Assembly: GCF_008365375.1 (NCBI RefSeq)
Contig: NZ_QOKW01000004.1
Location: 124,001-188,000, forward strand
DNA length: 64,000 bases
Reading direction: 5' to 3'
Origin: Roseomonas genomospecies 6
GTDB taxonomy: Bacteria > Pseudomonadota > Alphaproteobacteria > Azospirillales > Azospirillaceae
In this document: one piece after another, positions 1-8,640 of the stretch
Position numbering within the stretch: the stretch's first letter is position 1
Layout: every line of letters starts with the position of its first letter
Position numbers and translations under genes: made by a program
The notes under the pieces: generated by a model
What the model was told of the DNA's origin: nothing
Database searches by the model: none
The model's input: the letters and a program-made list of their open reading frames with translations, nothing else

Positions 1-1
1 G

Positions 2-463
2 GAGGTGGAGGAATCGCGGCTGGAGGAGGCCGTCTACCGCCTCGCCACCGTCCAGAAGCTGGTCGCCGAGGGCGCCGGGGCCGCCGCCCTGGCCGCCGTG
101 CTGGACGATCCGGAGCGGTTCCGGGGCAGGCGCGTGGGCGTCGTCGTGTCCGGCGGCAACATCGACGCGCGCATCCTGGCGCAGGTCCTGACGCGCGGGC
201 TGGTCTACGAGGGGCGCATGGTGCGGCTGCGCATCGGCATCACCGACGCCCCCGGCGCGCTCGCCCGCGTCGCGCGCCTGCTGGGCGAGGCCGGCGCCAA
301 CATCGTGGAGGTGCACCACCAGCGCCTGTTCCACGACGTGCCGGTGCGCATGGCGGAGATCGACGTGGTTCTGGAGACCCGCGGGCGCAGCCACGTCCAA
401 CGCCTCGTCGCCCGCATGGAGGAGGCGGGATTTCCGACGGAGCTGATGACCGACATCTCCTGA
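2..463 (+). CDS. ilvA: Threonine ammonia-lyase, C-terminal part (gene enters from left edge)
   Basis: Only the last ~153 residues are inside the window; the frame is open to the left edge, so the true start lies upstream. The visible part begins in the PLP-fold catalytic domain, with the glycine-rich VVSGGNID stretch that precedes the regulatory region in short threonine/serine dehydratases. It ends with an ACT domain (roughly the last 80 residues, from MVRLRIGITDAPGALARV). Enzymes of this type deaminate threonine to 2-oxobutanoate in isoleucine synthesis or threonine breakdown; the ACT domain usually binds an amino-acid effector. A single ACT domain fits the short biosynthetic or catabolic form rather than the two-ACT E. 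coli IlvA. The family is clear; the choice between ilvA and a catabolic tdcB-like role is not settled by this fragment. Confidence 0.8.
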   Translation, partial: EVEESRLEEAVYRLATVQKLVAEGAGAAALAAVLDDPERFRGRRVGVVVSGGNIDARILAQVLTRGLVYEGRMVRLRIGITDAPGALARVARLLGEAGANIVEVHHQRLFHDVPVRMAEIDVVLETRGRSHVQRLVARMEEAGFPTELMTDIS

Positions 464-576
464 CATGCGATGGAATGCCGCAGCCCGGCTTCCTTCTCAA
501 GTCGTCCCTTCACCCAAGCAGCGCATCCTGTGATAGAGGGAATTCCAGGAATTAGTCTCCATTAGGATGTCCGCGC

Positions 577-2532
577 ATGCCTGCCGCCCCCTGGGTTCCC
601 GCCACCGTTGCAACCGTCTACGGATTGACCGCCGCCGACCGTCCCGCCACCGACATCGACGGCGGACCGCTGGGATGCGATCCCGCCCTTCCCCGGACCG
701 GCATCGTCACGGCTCCCCAGACGATCTCCGATCCGTCCCTCACCCCCATCCTGTCGGGGGCGAAGTGGGGCACCGCCCAGGCTGCGGCACCGGTCACCCT
801 CACCTATTCCTTCCATGAGACCGGCGGTCCCGCCGTCGCCACCGCGGGCGTAACCCCCGCGCCTCTCGGCGCGGCCTTCCGCAACGCCGTCCGCGGCGCC
901 CTGGCCAGCATCGCCGACGTCGCCAACATCCGTTTCGTGGAAATCGCCGAGTCGGCGACCGGAGGCCCGCTCGGCGCGCCCGGCGCTTCGGGCGCCTTGG
1001 TCGGCCATCTGCGCTTCATCGACGACGCCCAACTGGACGGCAATCCGAACACGGCCTCCTACGCCGTCGGCCCGTCCGCCGCCACCCTGTCCAGCGGTCT
1101 GGTCGCCTTCGATGCCGACCGCGTCAACGCCGCCGGCGGAAGCGGCTACGCGACGGTCCTGCGGGAGGTGGGGCGCGCCCTCGGCCTCTCCTACAGCTTC
1201 GAACCCGGGGATGCCACTGTGGCCGGCGGCGATCCGCGGACCGAGAACGGCGTGTGGAGCACGGGCTGGACGATGATGTCGGTCACGCCTCCGGCCTCCC
1301 GCCTGCCCGCCGGAACGCCGTTCAACCCGGTCGGGCCGATGGCGGCGGACATCCAGGTTCTGCAATCCTGGTATGGGGCCAACCTGAACACGCGGACCGG
1401 CAATGACGTCTATCGGATCGACGGGCCGCTCGCGGCCGCGGCGATCTGGGACGCCGGCGGAACCGACACCCTGGACGCCTCCGCGGCGCTGAGCGGCCTG
1501 AACATCGATCTGATGGCGGGCACGATCAACAACAACGCCGTCATCGCCAAGGGCGTCGTCATCGAAAACGTCATCGGCGGCGCCGGCAACGACACCATCA
1601 TGGGGTCGTCCGCCTTCCCCGTCACCGGGACCGGCGGCATGATGACCTACAGTTACGGCCACAACCGGATCGACGGCGGGGCCGGCAACGATTGGATCAT
1701 GGCGGGTTCCGGCGACGACACGCTGATCGGCGGAGCGGGCAGCAACTGGATCGACGGAAGCCTCGGCAACGACACCGCCGTCTACGCCGCCGCTTCGACC
1801 GACGCCTATGCCTACAGCCTGTTTGGCGCCCTGATCCTGTCGATTCCCAAATTGGGCATCAGCGACACCCTGCACGGGATCGAGCAATTGTCCTTCACCG
1901 ACCGCAGCTTCGCCGCTGCGGACGCCCCGTCGATCATTCCGGCTCGCGTTGGCAATCCCATCAAGGAGCCCCCGGTTCCCACCCCCATCGACCCCTCGCG
2001 CCGCCTTTACGTCAACCGCGGCGGCGTCAGCACCGAGGTGGCGATGGACAGCTATTCCGGCCCGGTGAGTTGGCTTCGCAACATGCACATCGGCCAGAGC
2101 GACGGTGAGGCGATGGTCGGAACGGAGCTTGCCGACTTCATCAACACGGTGGGCGGCGATGACGCGGTCGACGGCGGCAGCGGCGACGACGTGCTGGACG
2201 GCGGCATCGGCTCCAACTACCTGACCGGCGGCGGCGGCAGCGACACCTTCTTCGTGGATGGGCGCGGCGGCGCCGTCACCTGGTCCACCGTGACCGATCT
2301 GGAGGCGGGGGAATGGGTCACCGCCTGGGGCTGGAAGGAAGGCACGTCCAAGCTGACCTGGGCCGAGATGGCCGGCGCCGAGGGCGCGAAGGGAGCCACC
2401 GCGCACATCGACCTCGACAACAACGGCAGCATCGACATGAGCATGACCATCGCCGGCAGGTCCTCCGGCGCGGTCTTCGTCACCCCCGGCGACGTGAACG
2501 GCTCCAGCTACCTCGCCTTCATCCTCAAGTAA
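577..2532 (+). CDS. RTX-repeat secreted protein with a degenerate serralysin-like (pseudo-metzincin) domain
   Basis: 651 residues. The N-terminal ~300 residues resemble the serralysin/M10 metalloprotease fold, but the zinc site HExxHxxGxxH reads REVGRALGLSY (residues 196-206): all three histidines are replaced (R196, R200, Y206) while Glu197 and the glycine remain. A Met-turn-like WTMMSV follows at about residue 230. After this come glycine/aspartate RTX nonapeptides in two blocks (about 332-405 and 530-560, e.g. GGAGNDTIMG), which normally bind calcium and go with type I secretion. The C-terminus (FVTPGDVNGSSYLAFILK) is hydrophobic, as in type I substrates, and no Sec signal is seen. The start ATG has a weak AGGA upstream. 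No ABC exporter lies nearby. Probably an extracellular non-proteolytic protein; an unusual zinc site cannot be excluded. Confidence 0.75.
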   Translation: MPAAPWVPATVATVYGLTAADRPATDIDGGPLGCDPALPRTGIVTAPQTISDPSLTPILSGAKWGTAQAAAPVTLTYSFHETGGPAVATAGVTPAPLGAAFRNAVRGALASIADVANIRFVEIAESATGGPLGAPGASGALVGHLRFIDDAQLDGNPNTASYAVGPSAATLSSGLVAFDADRVNAAGGSGYATVLREVGRALGLSYSFEPGDATVAGGDPRTENGVWSTGWTMMSVTPPASRLPAGTPFNPVGPMAADIQVLQSWYGANLNTRTGNDVYRIDGPLAAAAIWDAGGTDTLDASAALSGLNIDLMAGTINNNAVIAKGVVIENVIGGAGNDTIMGSSAFPVTGTGGMMTYSYGHNRIDGGAGNDWIMAGSGDDTLIGGAGSNWIDGSLGNDTAVYAAASTDAYAYSLFGALILSIPKLGISDTLHGIEQLSFTDRSFAAADAPSIIPARVGNPIKEPPVPTPIDPSRRLYVNRGGVSTEVAMDSYSGPVSWLRNMHIGQSDGEAMVGTELADFINTVGGDDAVDGGSGDDVLDGGIGSNYLTGGGGSDTFFVDGRGGAVTWSTVTDLEAGEWVTAWGWKEGTSKLTWAEMAGAEGAKGATAHIDLDNNGSIDMSMTIAGRSSGAVFVTPGDVNGSSYLAFILK

Positions 2533-2592
2533 CGCCCCTTGGCCGACGGGCGTCCGGTCCTTGTCCGGGCGCCCTCCCCACCGGGCGGGCCG

Positions 2593-3072
2593 TCAGGGAA
2601 GCGTTGCGTAGGCGCCGCGGAAATAGAGCAGCGGCTTCCCGTCCTCGCTGCCGGCCAGACGGCGCACGCGGCCCACGATGATGACGTGGTCGCCGCCCTC
2701 GTACACATGCTCCCGGTCGCATTCCAGGTTGGCGAGGCAGCCGGTCAGGATCGGCACGCCGCTGTCCCAGCGCTCCACCCCCACCCCGTCCCAGCGCTCC
2801 TGAAGATCGCGGCGGGAAAAGCGGGTGGACAGGTCCGTCTGCCCTTCGGCCAGGATGTTCACCGCGAAGGACGGCGCGGCGGTGAAGGCGTCGATCGACA
2901 TCGCCGCCCGGCCCAGGCAGAACTGCACCAGCGGCGGGTCGAGCGACACCGACGAGAAGGAGTTCACGGTCACGCCGATCGGTTCCCCGTCCGGGGCGAC
3001 GGTGGTGACGACCGTGATGCCGGTGGCGAAACATCCGAGGGCGTTGCGGAAGGCCCGAGAGTCGAAGGTCAT
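2593..3072 (-). CDS. Flavin reductase family protein (FMN-binding split barrel)
   Basis: About 159 residues starting at MTFDSRAFRNALGCFATG; an upstream in-frame ATG at 3120 would add 16 residues without family resemblance. The pattern FRNALGCFATGITVVTT, then GVTVNSFSSVSLDPPLVQFCL, and later FAVNILAEGQ is typical of short-chain NAD(P)H:flavin oxidoreductases of the HpaC/RutF/DIM6 group. These reduce free FMN or FAD, often for a two-component monooxygenase. No monooxygenase gene is next to it, so its partner is unknown. It faces the RTX gene convergently, with about 60 bases between them. The family is confident; the substrate pathway is not assignable. Confidence 0.8.
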   Translation of the reverse strand: MTFDSRAFRNALGCFATGITVVTTVAPDGEPIGVTVNSFSSVSLDPPLVQFCLGRAAMSIDAFTAAPSFAVNILAEGQTDLSTRFSRRDLQERWDGVGVERWDSGVPILTGCLANLECDREHVYEGGDHVIIVGRVRRLAGSEDGKPLLYFRGAYATLP

Positions 3073-3312
3073 GGCGGCCTGTGTGGCTCGTCGGTTGTTG
3101 GGGCGGGGGAACGGCGGCAAAAGGCGGGATTAAACCAGCCGGACCGCCGGTGCAAGCCGCATCTGCCCCTCCCCGCCGGGGACCGCGCCCGGTCGCCGCA
3201 TTAAACGGATCTTAAGGATAAGCGGCCAACCTCCGGACGCCCGCTCCGGCCAGGAATTCCCGACCGCAGGCCCCAAGGCCCCGAACCGCAAGGTCCCACC
3301 CAGCAAGGCTTC

Positions 3313-4383
3313 ATGTCAGCGAACCCGTCCGGCGGCGAACGGCCGATCATCATCAAGAAGAAGAAGGGCGGCCACGGCGGCCATCACGGCGGCGCCTGGA
3401 AAGTCGCCTACGCCGACTTCGTGACGGCGATGATGGCCTTCTTCCTGCTGCTGTGGTTGCTGAACGTCACCACCTCGGACCAGCGCAAGGGCATCGCGGA
3501 CTACTTCTCCCCCATGTCGGTCAGCCGCGAGAATTCGGGGTCCGGCGGCATGCTGGGCGGGCGCACCATCACGGCGCCGGGCGCCCAGATCTCCCCTTCG
3601 TCCCCGATGTCCGCCGATGTTCCGGTCTCCGGCCCGCCCGGCCATTCGACCCAGGAGGACGACGAGGCCAACGACCCCACGGACGCCGCCCCGCCGCCCT
3701 CCTCGCCGACCGAGCAGAAGTCCAACGAGTCGCGGCTCGACTACCAGAAGCGGCTGGAGGAGCAGGCCAAGCAACTCGGCATGCCCGGCCAGAAGCCGGG
3801 GGAACGGCTGTCCGACTTCGCGGAGCGCGTGAAGGAAGGCGGCGAGAAGCTCCAGGATGCCCAGAAGGAGGCCCGCCAGTTCCAACAGGCGGCCACCGAG
3901 ATCCGGCAGGCCATCCAGTCCGTGCCGGAACTGGAGCCGCTGGCCCAGAACCTGATGATCGACCAGACGCCGGAGGGGCTGCGAATCCAGATCGTGGACC
4001 AGGACCGGGTGTCGATGTTTCCCGGCGGGTCGGGCCAGATGTACCCGCAGACCCGCCAACTGGTCATGCAGGTGGCCAAGGCGCTCGCCAAGCTGCCGAA
4101 CAAGCTGTCGATCAGCGGCCACACGGATGGGACCCCCTTCACCTCCGGCGCCGGGCGCGACAACTGGGACCTGTCCACGGAACGCGCCAACGCCACGCGC
4201 CGCGCGCTCATCGCGGGCGGCATCCCGGAGGAACGCGTGCAGGACGTGATCGGGCGCGCCGACCGCGACCTTCTCGTGCCGGACCAGCCGGGCAGCCCGC
4301 GCAACCGCCGCATCAGCATGGTCCTTCTGCGCGAAAGCAAGACCGGAGGCGAGCCTGCGGGTGGTGCCGCCGCTCCGCGTTGA
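3313..4383 (+). CDS. motB: Flagellar motor stator protein MotB
   Basis: 356 residues. A lysine-rich cytoplasmic N-terminus (PIIIKKKKGGHGGHHGG) leads into a single membrane helix at about residues 31-52, carrying the proton-path aspartate Asp35 in the VAYADFVTAMMAFF motif. A long Pro/Ser/acidic periplasmic linker follows (about 85-215), then an OmpA-like peptidoglycan-binding domain (about 235-345) with ISGHTDGTPF and NRRISMVLL. MotB anchors the stator to the cell wall and conducts protons with MotA. No motA or other flagellar gene is adjacent, so this motB stands alone in the window. The extended linker is longer than in E. coli MotB, as is common in Alphaproteobacteria. Confidence 0.93.
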   Translation: MSANPSGGERPIIIKKKKGGHGGHHGGAWKVAYADFVTAMMAFFLLLWLLNVTTSDQRKGIADYFSPMSVSRENSGSGGMLGGRTITAPGAQISPSSPMSADVPVSGPPGHSTQEDDEANDPTDAAPPPSSPTEQKSNESRLDYQKRLEEQAKQLGMPGQKPGERLSDFAERVKEGGEKLQDAQKEARQFQQAATEIRQAIQSVPELEPLAQNLMIDQTPEGLRIQIVDQDRVSMFPGGSGQMYPQTRQLVMQVAKALAKLPNKLSISGHTDGTPFTSGAGRDNWDLSTERANATRRALIAGGIPEERVQDVIGRADRDLLVPDQPGSPRNRRISMVLLRESKTGGEPAGGAAAPR

Positions 4384-4506
4384 TACCAAAGCCGGTCAGT
4401 CACCGGTACCAAGGCGTTAGTTCCTTACCTTTGTCCGTACCCCTTCTTGTTTTGTCATTGCGTCGCACAACGCCGGGAATGTTTGCCCTGTTCAAAAGGC
4501 GAAGCA

Positions 4507-6081
4507 ATGGTTCATACTTCGCGGCAGACACCATTGCCAATCGGCATCGGTCAATCAAGGGCGTTAGCTGCGGGGGAGTCTGTGAGCGTACCCGAAGGCA
4601 AGGCGACTGACCTTTTGACGAATTATGATCCCGGCCTTTATTTCGACGAACTGTTCGGAGGCCGTGATTGTCCAGCCGAACATACGGCGCTCATCCGGCA
4701 GAGACTGGCCGGTCTGAACTTCGGGGATCTGTTGCGGCGATCGCAGGACGCCGAGCGTGAGCTTTACAATCTGGGCATCACCTTCCTTGTTTATTCGAAC
4801 AAGGACGCCGTGGACCGCATCCTTCCGTTCGACATCATCCCCAGGGTGATCTCGGCCCGGGAATGGGCGCATCTGGAGGCGGGAATCACCCAGCGCGTGA
4901 CCGCGCTGAACCTCTTCCTCCACGACATCTACCACGACCAGAAGATCCTGAAGGACGGGGTGATCCCCGCCGACCTCGTGCTGGGCAACGGCTGCTTCCG
5001 CCCGCAGATGATCGGGCTGGACGTGCCGTTCGACACCTACATCCACATCATGGGCACGGATCTGGTGCGCGACCGCGAAGGCACCTTCCGCGTCCTGGAG
5101 GACAACGGGCGCGTACCGTCCGGCGTGTCCTACGTGGTCGAAAACCGCCACATGATGCAGCGCGTCTTCCCCGACCTGATGCAGGACATCGGCATCCGCC
5201 CGGTGGACAACTACGGCCACAGGCTGCTGGACGCGATGATGGAGATCGCGCCGCAGGACGTGGCCGATCCGCAGGTCGTGCTGCTGTCGCCCGGCTCCTA
5301 CAACTCCGCCTATTTCGAGCACATCTTCCTGGCGCGGGAGATGGGCGTGCCGCTGGTCGAAGGCCGCGATCTGGTGGTGGAGAACGACCGCGTCTACATG
5401 AAGACCACCAACGGTCTGGCGCGCGTCGATTCGATCTACCGCCGCATCGACGACGCCTTCCTCGATCCCAAGGCCTTCAACCCGGACAGCATGCTGGGCG
5501 TGCCGGGCATCATGGAAGCCTACCGCAAGGGCAACGTGGCGCTGGCCAACGCCGTCGGCACCGGCGTGGCCGACGACAAGGCGATCTACTGTTACGTCCC
5601 GCGGATGATCAAATACTACCTGGACCAGGAGGCGATCATCCCCAACGTGGACACGCGCATCTGCCGCGAGGCCGACGCGTTGCAATACACGCTGGACAAC
5701 CTGGACAAGCTGGTGGTGAAGCCGGTCGGCGAGGCCGGCGGATACGGCATCACCATCGGGCCGCGCGCCAGCAAGGACGAACTGGCGGATTGCCGGGCGA
5801 AGCTGCTGGCCGATCCGGCCAACTACATCAGCCAGCCGGTGGTCGACCTGTCGGTTTGCCCCACCGTGACCGACGACGGCATCGATCCCCGCCACGTCGA
5901 TCTGCGCCCCTTCGCCATCACGGGCAAGAACACCTGGGTGCTGCCCGGCGGCCTGACCCGCGTGGCACTGAAGAAGGGCACGCTGATCGTCAACTCGTCG
6001 CAGGGCGGCGGGTCCAAGGACACCTGGGTTCTCCAGGATGGAAATGTCCAGGATGGGGCACAGGAAGGGAGCGCGTCGTGA
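4507..6081 (+). CDS. Circularly permuted ATP-grasp protein (DUF404/DUF407 family)
   Basis: 524 residues from the ATG at 4507, which has AAGGCGAAG just upstream; an earlier in-frame ATG (4447) gives an implausible Cys-rich leader. The family pattern is clear: NYDPGLYFDELF near the start, then RVTALNLFLHDIYHDQ, a central RVLEDNGRVPSGVSYVVENR, and a C-terminal VVKPVGEAGGYGITIGP nucleotide-binding loop. These enzymes are permuted ATP-grasp ligases predicted to join carboxylates and amines; their natural substrate is unknown. The gene overlaps the alpha-E gene by four bases (GTGA), so the two are translationally coupled. In many bacteria this pair sits with transglutaminase-like and proteasome-type protease genes; those are absent here. 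Confidence 0.85.
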   Translation: MVHTSRQTPLPIGIGQSRALAAGESVSVPEGKATDLLTNYDPGLYFDELFGGRDCPAEHTALIRQRLAGLNFGDLLRRSQDAERELYNLGITFLVYSNKDAVDRILPFDIIPRVISAREWAHLEAGITQRVTALNLFLHDIYHDQKILKDGVIPADLVLGNGCFRPQMIGLDVPFDTYIHIMGTDLVRDREGTFRVLEDNGRVPSGVSYVVENRHMMQRVFPDLMQDIGIRPVDNYGHRLLDAMMEIAPQDVADPQVVLLSPGSYNSAYFEHIFLAREMGVPLVEGRDLVVENDRVYMKTTNGLARVDSIYRRIDDAFLDPKAFNPDSMLGVPGIMEAYRKGNVALANAVGTGVADDKAIYCYVPRMIKYYLDQEAIIPNVDTRICREADALQYTLDNLDKLVVKPVGEAGGYGITIGPRASKDELADCRAKLLADPANYISQPVVDLSVCPTVTDDGIDPRHVDLRPFAITGKNTWVLPGGLTRVALKKGTLIVNSSQGGGSKDTWVLQDGNVQDGAQEGSAS

Positions 6082-7055
6082 ATCTGCTGGCCCGTTACGC
6101 CGAATGCATTTTCTGGATGGCGCGCTACATGGAGCGCGCCGAGAATCTCGCCCGAATCCTGGACGTGCACGAGACCTTCGCGCGCGACACGCGGGGCATG
6201 ACCAACTGGTTCTCCATCGTCCAGCTCAACGCCGACGAGAAGGACTTCTTCAGCCGCCACGACCGCCCCACGGCGGAGGCGGTGGTCCACTACTACATGT
6301 TCGACACCCAGCACACGAATTCGCTGGTGTCCATGCTGCGCATGGCGCGGGAGAACGCCCGCGTCCTGCGCCCCTGGATTTCCACCGAGATGTGGACGCA
6401 GATCAACGTGTTCCACAACAAGCTGGTGGAGATGAACGGCAAGGACGTGGCCCTGCCCAACCTGTCCAAGGTCTGCACCTGGATCAAGGAGGAGTGCCAG
6501 ACCCACACCGGCATCACCGAGGGCACCTTCTACCGCGATCAGGGCTGGTATTTCTACCAGCTCGGCAAGTACATCGAGCGGGCGGACCAGACCACCCGCC
6601 TGCTCGACATCAAGTACCACACGCTGCTGCCCTCCCCGCTGGTGGTCGGCTCCACCCTGGACATGAGCCAGTGGACCACCGTGCTGCGCTCCGCCGCGGG
6701 GTACCACGCCTTCCGGCGCGTCTACCCGCGGGGCATGTCGCCCACCACGGTCGCCGGCTTCATGATGTTCAACGAGGGCTTCCCGCGGTCCGTTGTGATG
6801 TGTGTGCGACAGATCGACGGCCTCTTGACCCGGATGAAGTCCCGTTACACCTTGCGCAACGGCAGTGAGGCGATGGAGAAGGTGGACGAACTGCTCGGCG
6901 CGCTTCTGGCCCGCCCGATCGAAGAGGTGATCCAGGTCGGCCTGCACGAGTATCTGGACTGGGTGCAGGGCCAGCTTTGCGGAATCACCAACGAGATCGG
7001 ACGCGCCTTTTTCGGCCAGGGCACCGTCCCCATGACCCAGAGCCAGTCCCAGTAA
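6078..7055 (+). CDS. Alpha-E domain protein (DUF403 family)
   Basis: 325 residues from a GTG at 6078 that overlaps the stop of the ATP-grasp gene. The N-terminus LLARYAECIFWMARYMERAE and later YFYQLGKYIERADQTTRLLD are the repeated helical signatures of alpha-E proteins, which always accompany permuted ATP-grasp proteins. The fold is all helical and no catalytic residues are established for the family. Functional coupling to the upstream ligase, perhaps as a partner or substrate-presenting subunit, is inference from gene order. The product is full length for the family. Confidence 0.85.
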   Translation: MNLLARYAECIFWMARYMERAENLARILDVHETFARDTRGMTNWFSIVQLNADEKDFFSRHDRPTAEAVVHYYMFDTQHTNSLVSMLRMARENARVLRPWISTEMWTQINVFHNKLVEMNGKDVALPNLSKVCTWIKEECQTHTGITEGTFYRDQGWYFYQLGKYIERADQTTRLLDIKYHTLLPSPLVVGSTLDMSQWTTVLRSAAGYHAFRRVYPRGMSPTTVAGFMMFNEGFPRSVVMCVRQIDGLLTRMKSRYTLRNGSEAMEKVDELLGALLARPIEEVIQVGLHEYLDWVQGQLCGITNEIGRAFFGQGTVPMTQSQSQ

Positions 7056-7115
7056 CCTCTCCGACCGCCCAAGCCTCGATCGCCGAAGCCCAACAGCCAC
7101 CCAACAGCCCACCAG

Positions 7116-7856
7116 ATGTCGGTCATCCAGCCGCAACTCCGCCCGCTCCAGCAGTTCTTCCGGTCAGGGCCGATGCCCTGCCCCTACCTGCCGGGGCGGG
7201 TGGAACGCAAGCTGTTCACCCGGCTGCTGGGACCCTATTCGGCGGAGGTCAACTCGACCCTCTCGCGGGCCGGTTTCCGGCGCAGCCACGACATCGTCTA
7301 CCGGCCCGTCTGCCCGAACTGCCAGGCCTGCGTCCCGGTCCGCATCCCGGTGGCGTCCTTCGCCCCCACCCGGTCGCAGAAGCGGGTCAGCCGGCTCAAC
7401 GGCGACCTGATCCTGGCGGAGGCGCCCGCCGCCGCCACGACGGAGCAGTACCGGCTGTTCGCCGCCTACCAGAATTCCCGCCACGGCGAATCCGATATGG
7501 CGCGCATGGCGATGGCCGATTTCGCCGCCATGATCGACGAGGGGCGGGCCGACACCAGCCTGTTCGAGGCCCGCGACGCCCAGGGGCGGCTGGTCGGCTG
7601 CATGCTGACCGACCGTCTGACCGACGGCTTTTCCGCCGTCTACAGCTTTTACGACCCGCGCCAGGACCGCCGCAGCCTGGGCACCTTCATGATCCTCAGC
7701 CTGCTGGAGCGCGCGCGGGCGGAGGGCTTTCCCTACGTCTATCTCGGCTATTGGATCGAACAGAGCCGCAAGATGGCCTACAAGGCGAAATTCCGTCCGC
7801 TGGAAGCGCTGGGGCGGGACGGATGGTACCGCCTTCCGAACGATCCGGTCGACTGA
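7116..7856 (+). CDS. bpt: Aspartate/glutamate leucyltransferase (Bpt), N-end rule pathway
   Basis: 246 residues. The N-terminal CPYLPGRVERKLF and PVCPNCQACVPVRIPV segments and the later SDGFSAVYSFYDP-like and YVYLGYWIEQSRKMAYKAKFRP segments match bacterial arginyltransferase-like (ATE-fold) leucyltransferases. The enzyme transfers leucine from Leu-tRNA to proteins with N-terminal Asp or Glu, marking them for ClpS/ClpAP degradation in the cytoplasm. The four N-terminal-half cysteines seen in the family are present. It lies 60 bases after the alpha-E gene on the same strand and could be co-transcribed. clpS and clpA are not in this window. Confidence 0.92.
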   Translation: MSVIQPQLRPLQQFFRSGPMPCPYLPGRVERKLFTRLLGPYSAEVNSTLSRAGFRRSHDIVYRPVCPNCQACVPVRIPVASFAPTRSQKRVSRLNGDLILAEAPAAATTEQYRLFAAYQNSRHGESDMARMAMADFAAMIDEGRADTSLFEARDAQGRLVGCMLTDRLTDGFSAVYSFYDPRQDRRSLGTFMILSLLERARAEGFPYVYLGYWIEQSRKMAYKAKFRPLEALGRDGWYRLPNDPVD

Positions 7857-7943
7857 CGGCCGGACCTTCGGATTGGCCAGGGATCGGGTATATTGGGGCA
7901 ATCCCGTATAAGGGCCTTCAAGCTCTTGCGCAACCGGGGCCTC

Positions 7944-7962
7944 CTGCGGAATATTGCCGCAG
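7944..7962. promoter_or_regulatory. Inverted repeat upstream of the TRAP genes
   Basis: CTGCGG-N7-CCGCAG, a perfect 6-bp dyad with an AT-rich centre, lies about 120 bases before dctQ. A second dyad (AACAC...GTGTT, 7965-7981) follows directly. They could be operators or hairpins in the leader of the TRAP operon. No regulator gene is adjacent, so the role is open. Confidence 0.3.
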
Positions 7963-8082
7963 AAAACACACCGTTGGTGTTACCATAAAAGATTGAACCG
8001 GCGCCGTGCGCCGCCGTTCGCAGGGCAACAAAAGGAACGGATCGGACATGGAACCGGTCCAAACCAACAGGGAGGCTCTCCG

Positions 8083-8622
8083 TTGAGGTTCCTGCTCCGA
8101 ATCAGCGGGCTGATCGATGCTGTCAACAACGGTATCGGCAAGCTTGCTTATTGGCTGGTGCTGGTCGCCGTGATCGTCAGTGCCGGCAACGCCACTATCC
8201 GCTACAGCCTCCATTACAGCTCCAACGCCTGGCTTGAGCTGCAATGGTATCTGTTCTCCGCCATTTTCCTGTTGTGCTCGGGTTATACGTTCCTGCGCAA
8301 CGAACACATCCGGATCGACATCGTCCTGGGCCGCTTCTCCAGGCGCACCCAGGCCATGGTGGACATCTTCGGGATCATCGTCTTCCTGTTCCCGATGGCC
8401 ATCCTGATCATGTGGCTCTCCTGGCCGATGTTCTGGGACAGCTTCATCACCAAGGAGATGTCGAGCGACGCCGGCGGCCTGATCCGCTGGCCGGCCAAGA
8501 TCCTGGTTCCCGTCGGCTTCTTCCTGCTGACCATGCAGGCGGTGTCCGAGCTGATCAAGCGCATCGCCTTTCTGGCCGGTCTCATCGACGAGCCCGGCGA
8601 GAAGATGCACAGCCACTCCTAA
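8083..8622 (+). CDS. dctQ: TRAP transporter small membrane subunit (DctQ type)
   Basis: 179 residues from a TTG at 8083 with GGAGG eight bases upstream; no ATG in this frame sits as well. Four hydrophobic helices (about 20-40, 52-68, 95-115 and 140-158 by eye) and the NEHIRIDIVLGRF loop between helices 2 and 3 are typical of DctQ. DctQ pairs with DctM to form the membrane part of a tripartite ATP-independent periplasmic transporter driven by the sodium gradient. dctM begins 18 bases downstream. The binding protein is not upstream as usual but convergent on the other strand. Confidence 0.88.
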   Translation: MRFLLRISGLIDAVNNGIGKLAYWLVLVAVIVSAGNATIRYSLHYSSNAWLELQWYLFSAIFLLCSGYTFLRNEHIRIDIVLGRFSRRTQAMVDIFGIIVFLFPMAILIMWLSWPMFWDSFITKEMSSDAGGLIRWPAKILVPVGFFLLTMQAVSELIKRIAFLAGLIDEPGEKMHSHS

Positions 8623-8640
8623 GACACCGGGGACCAAACG

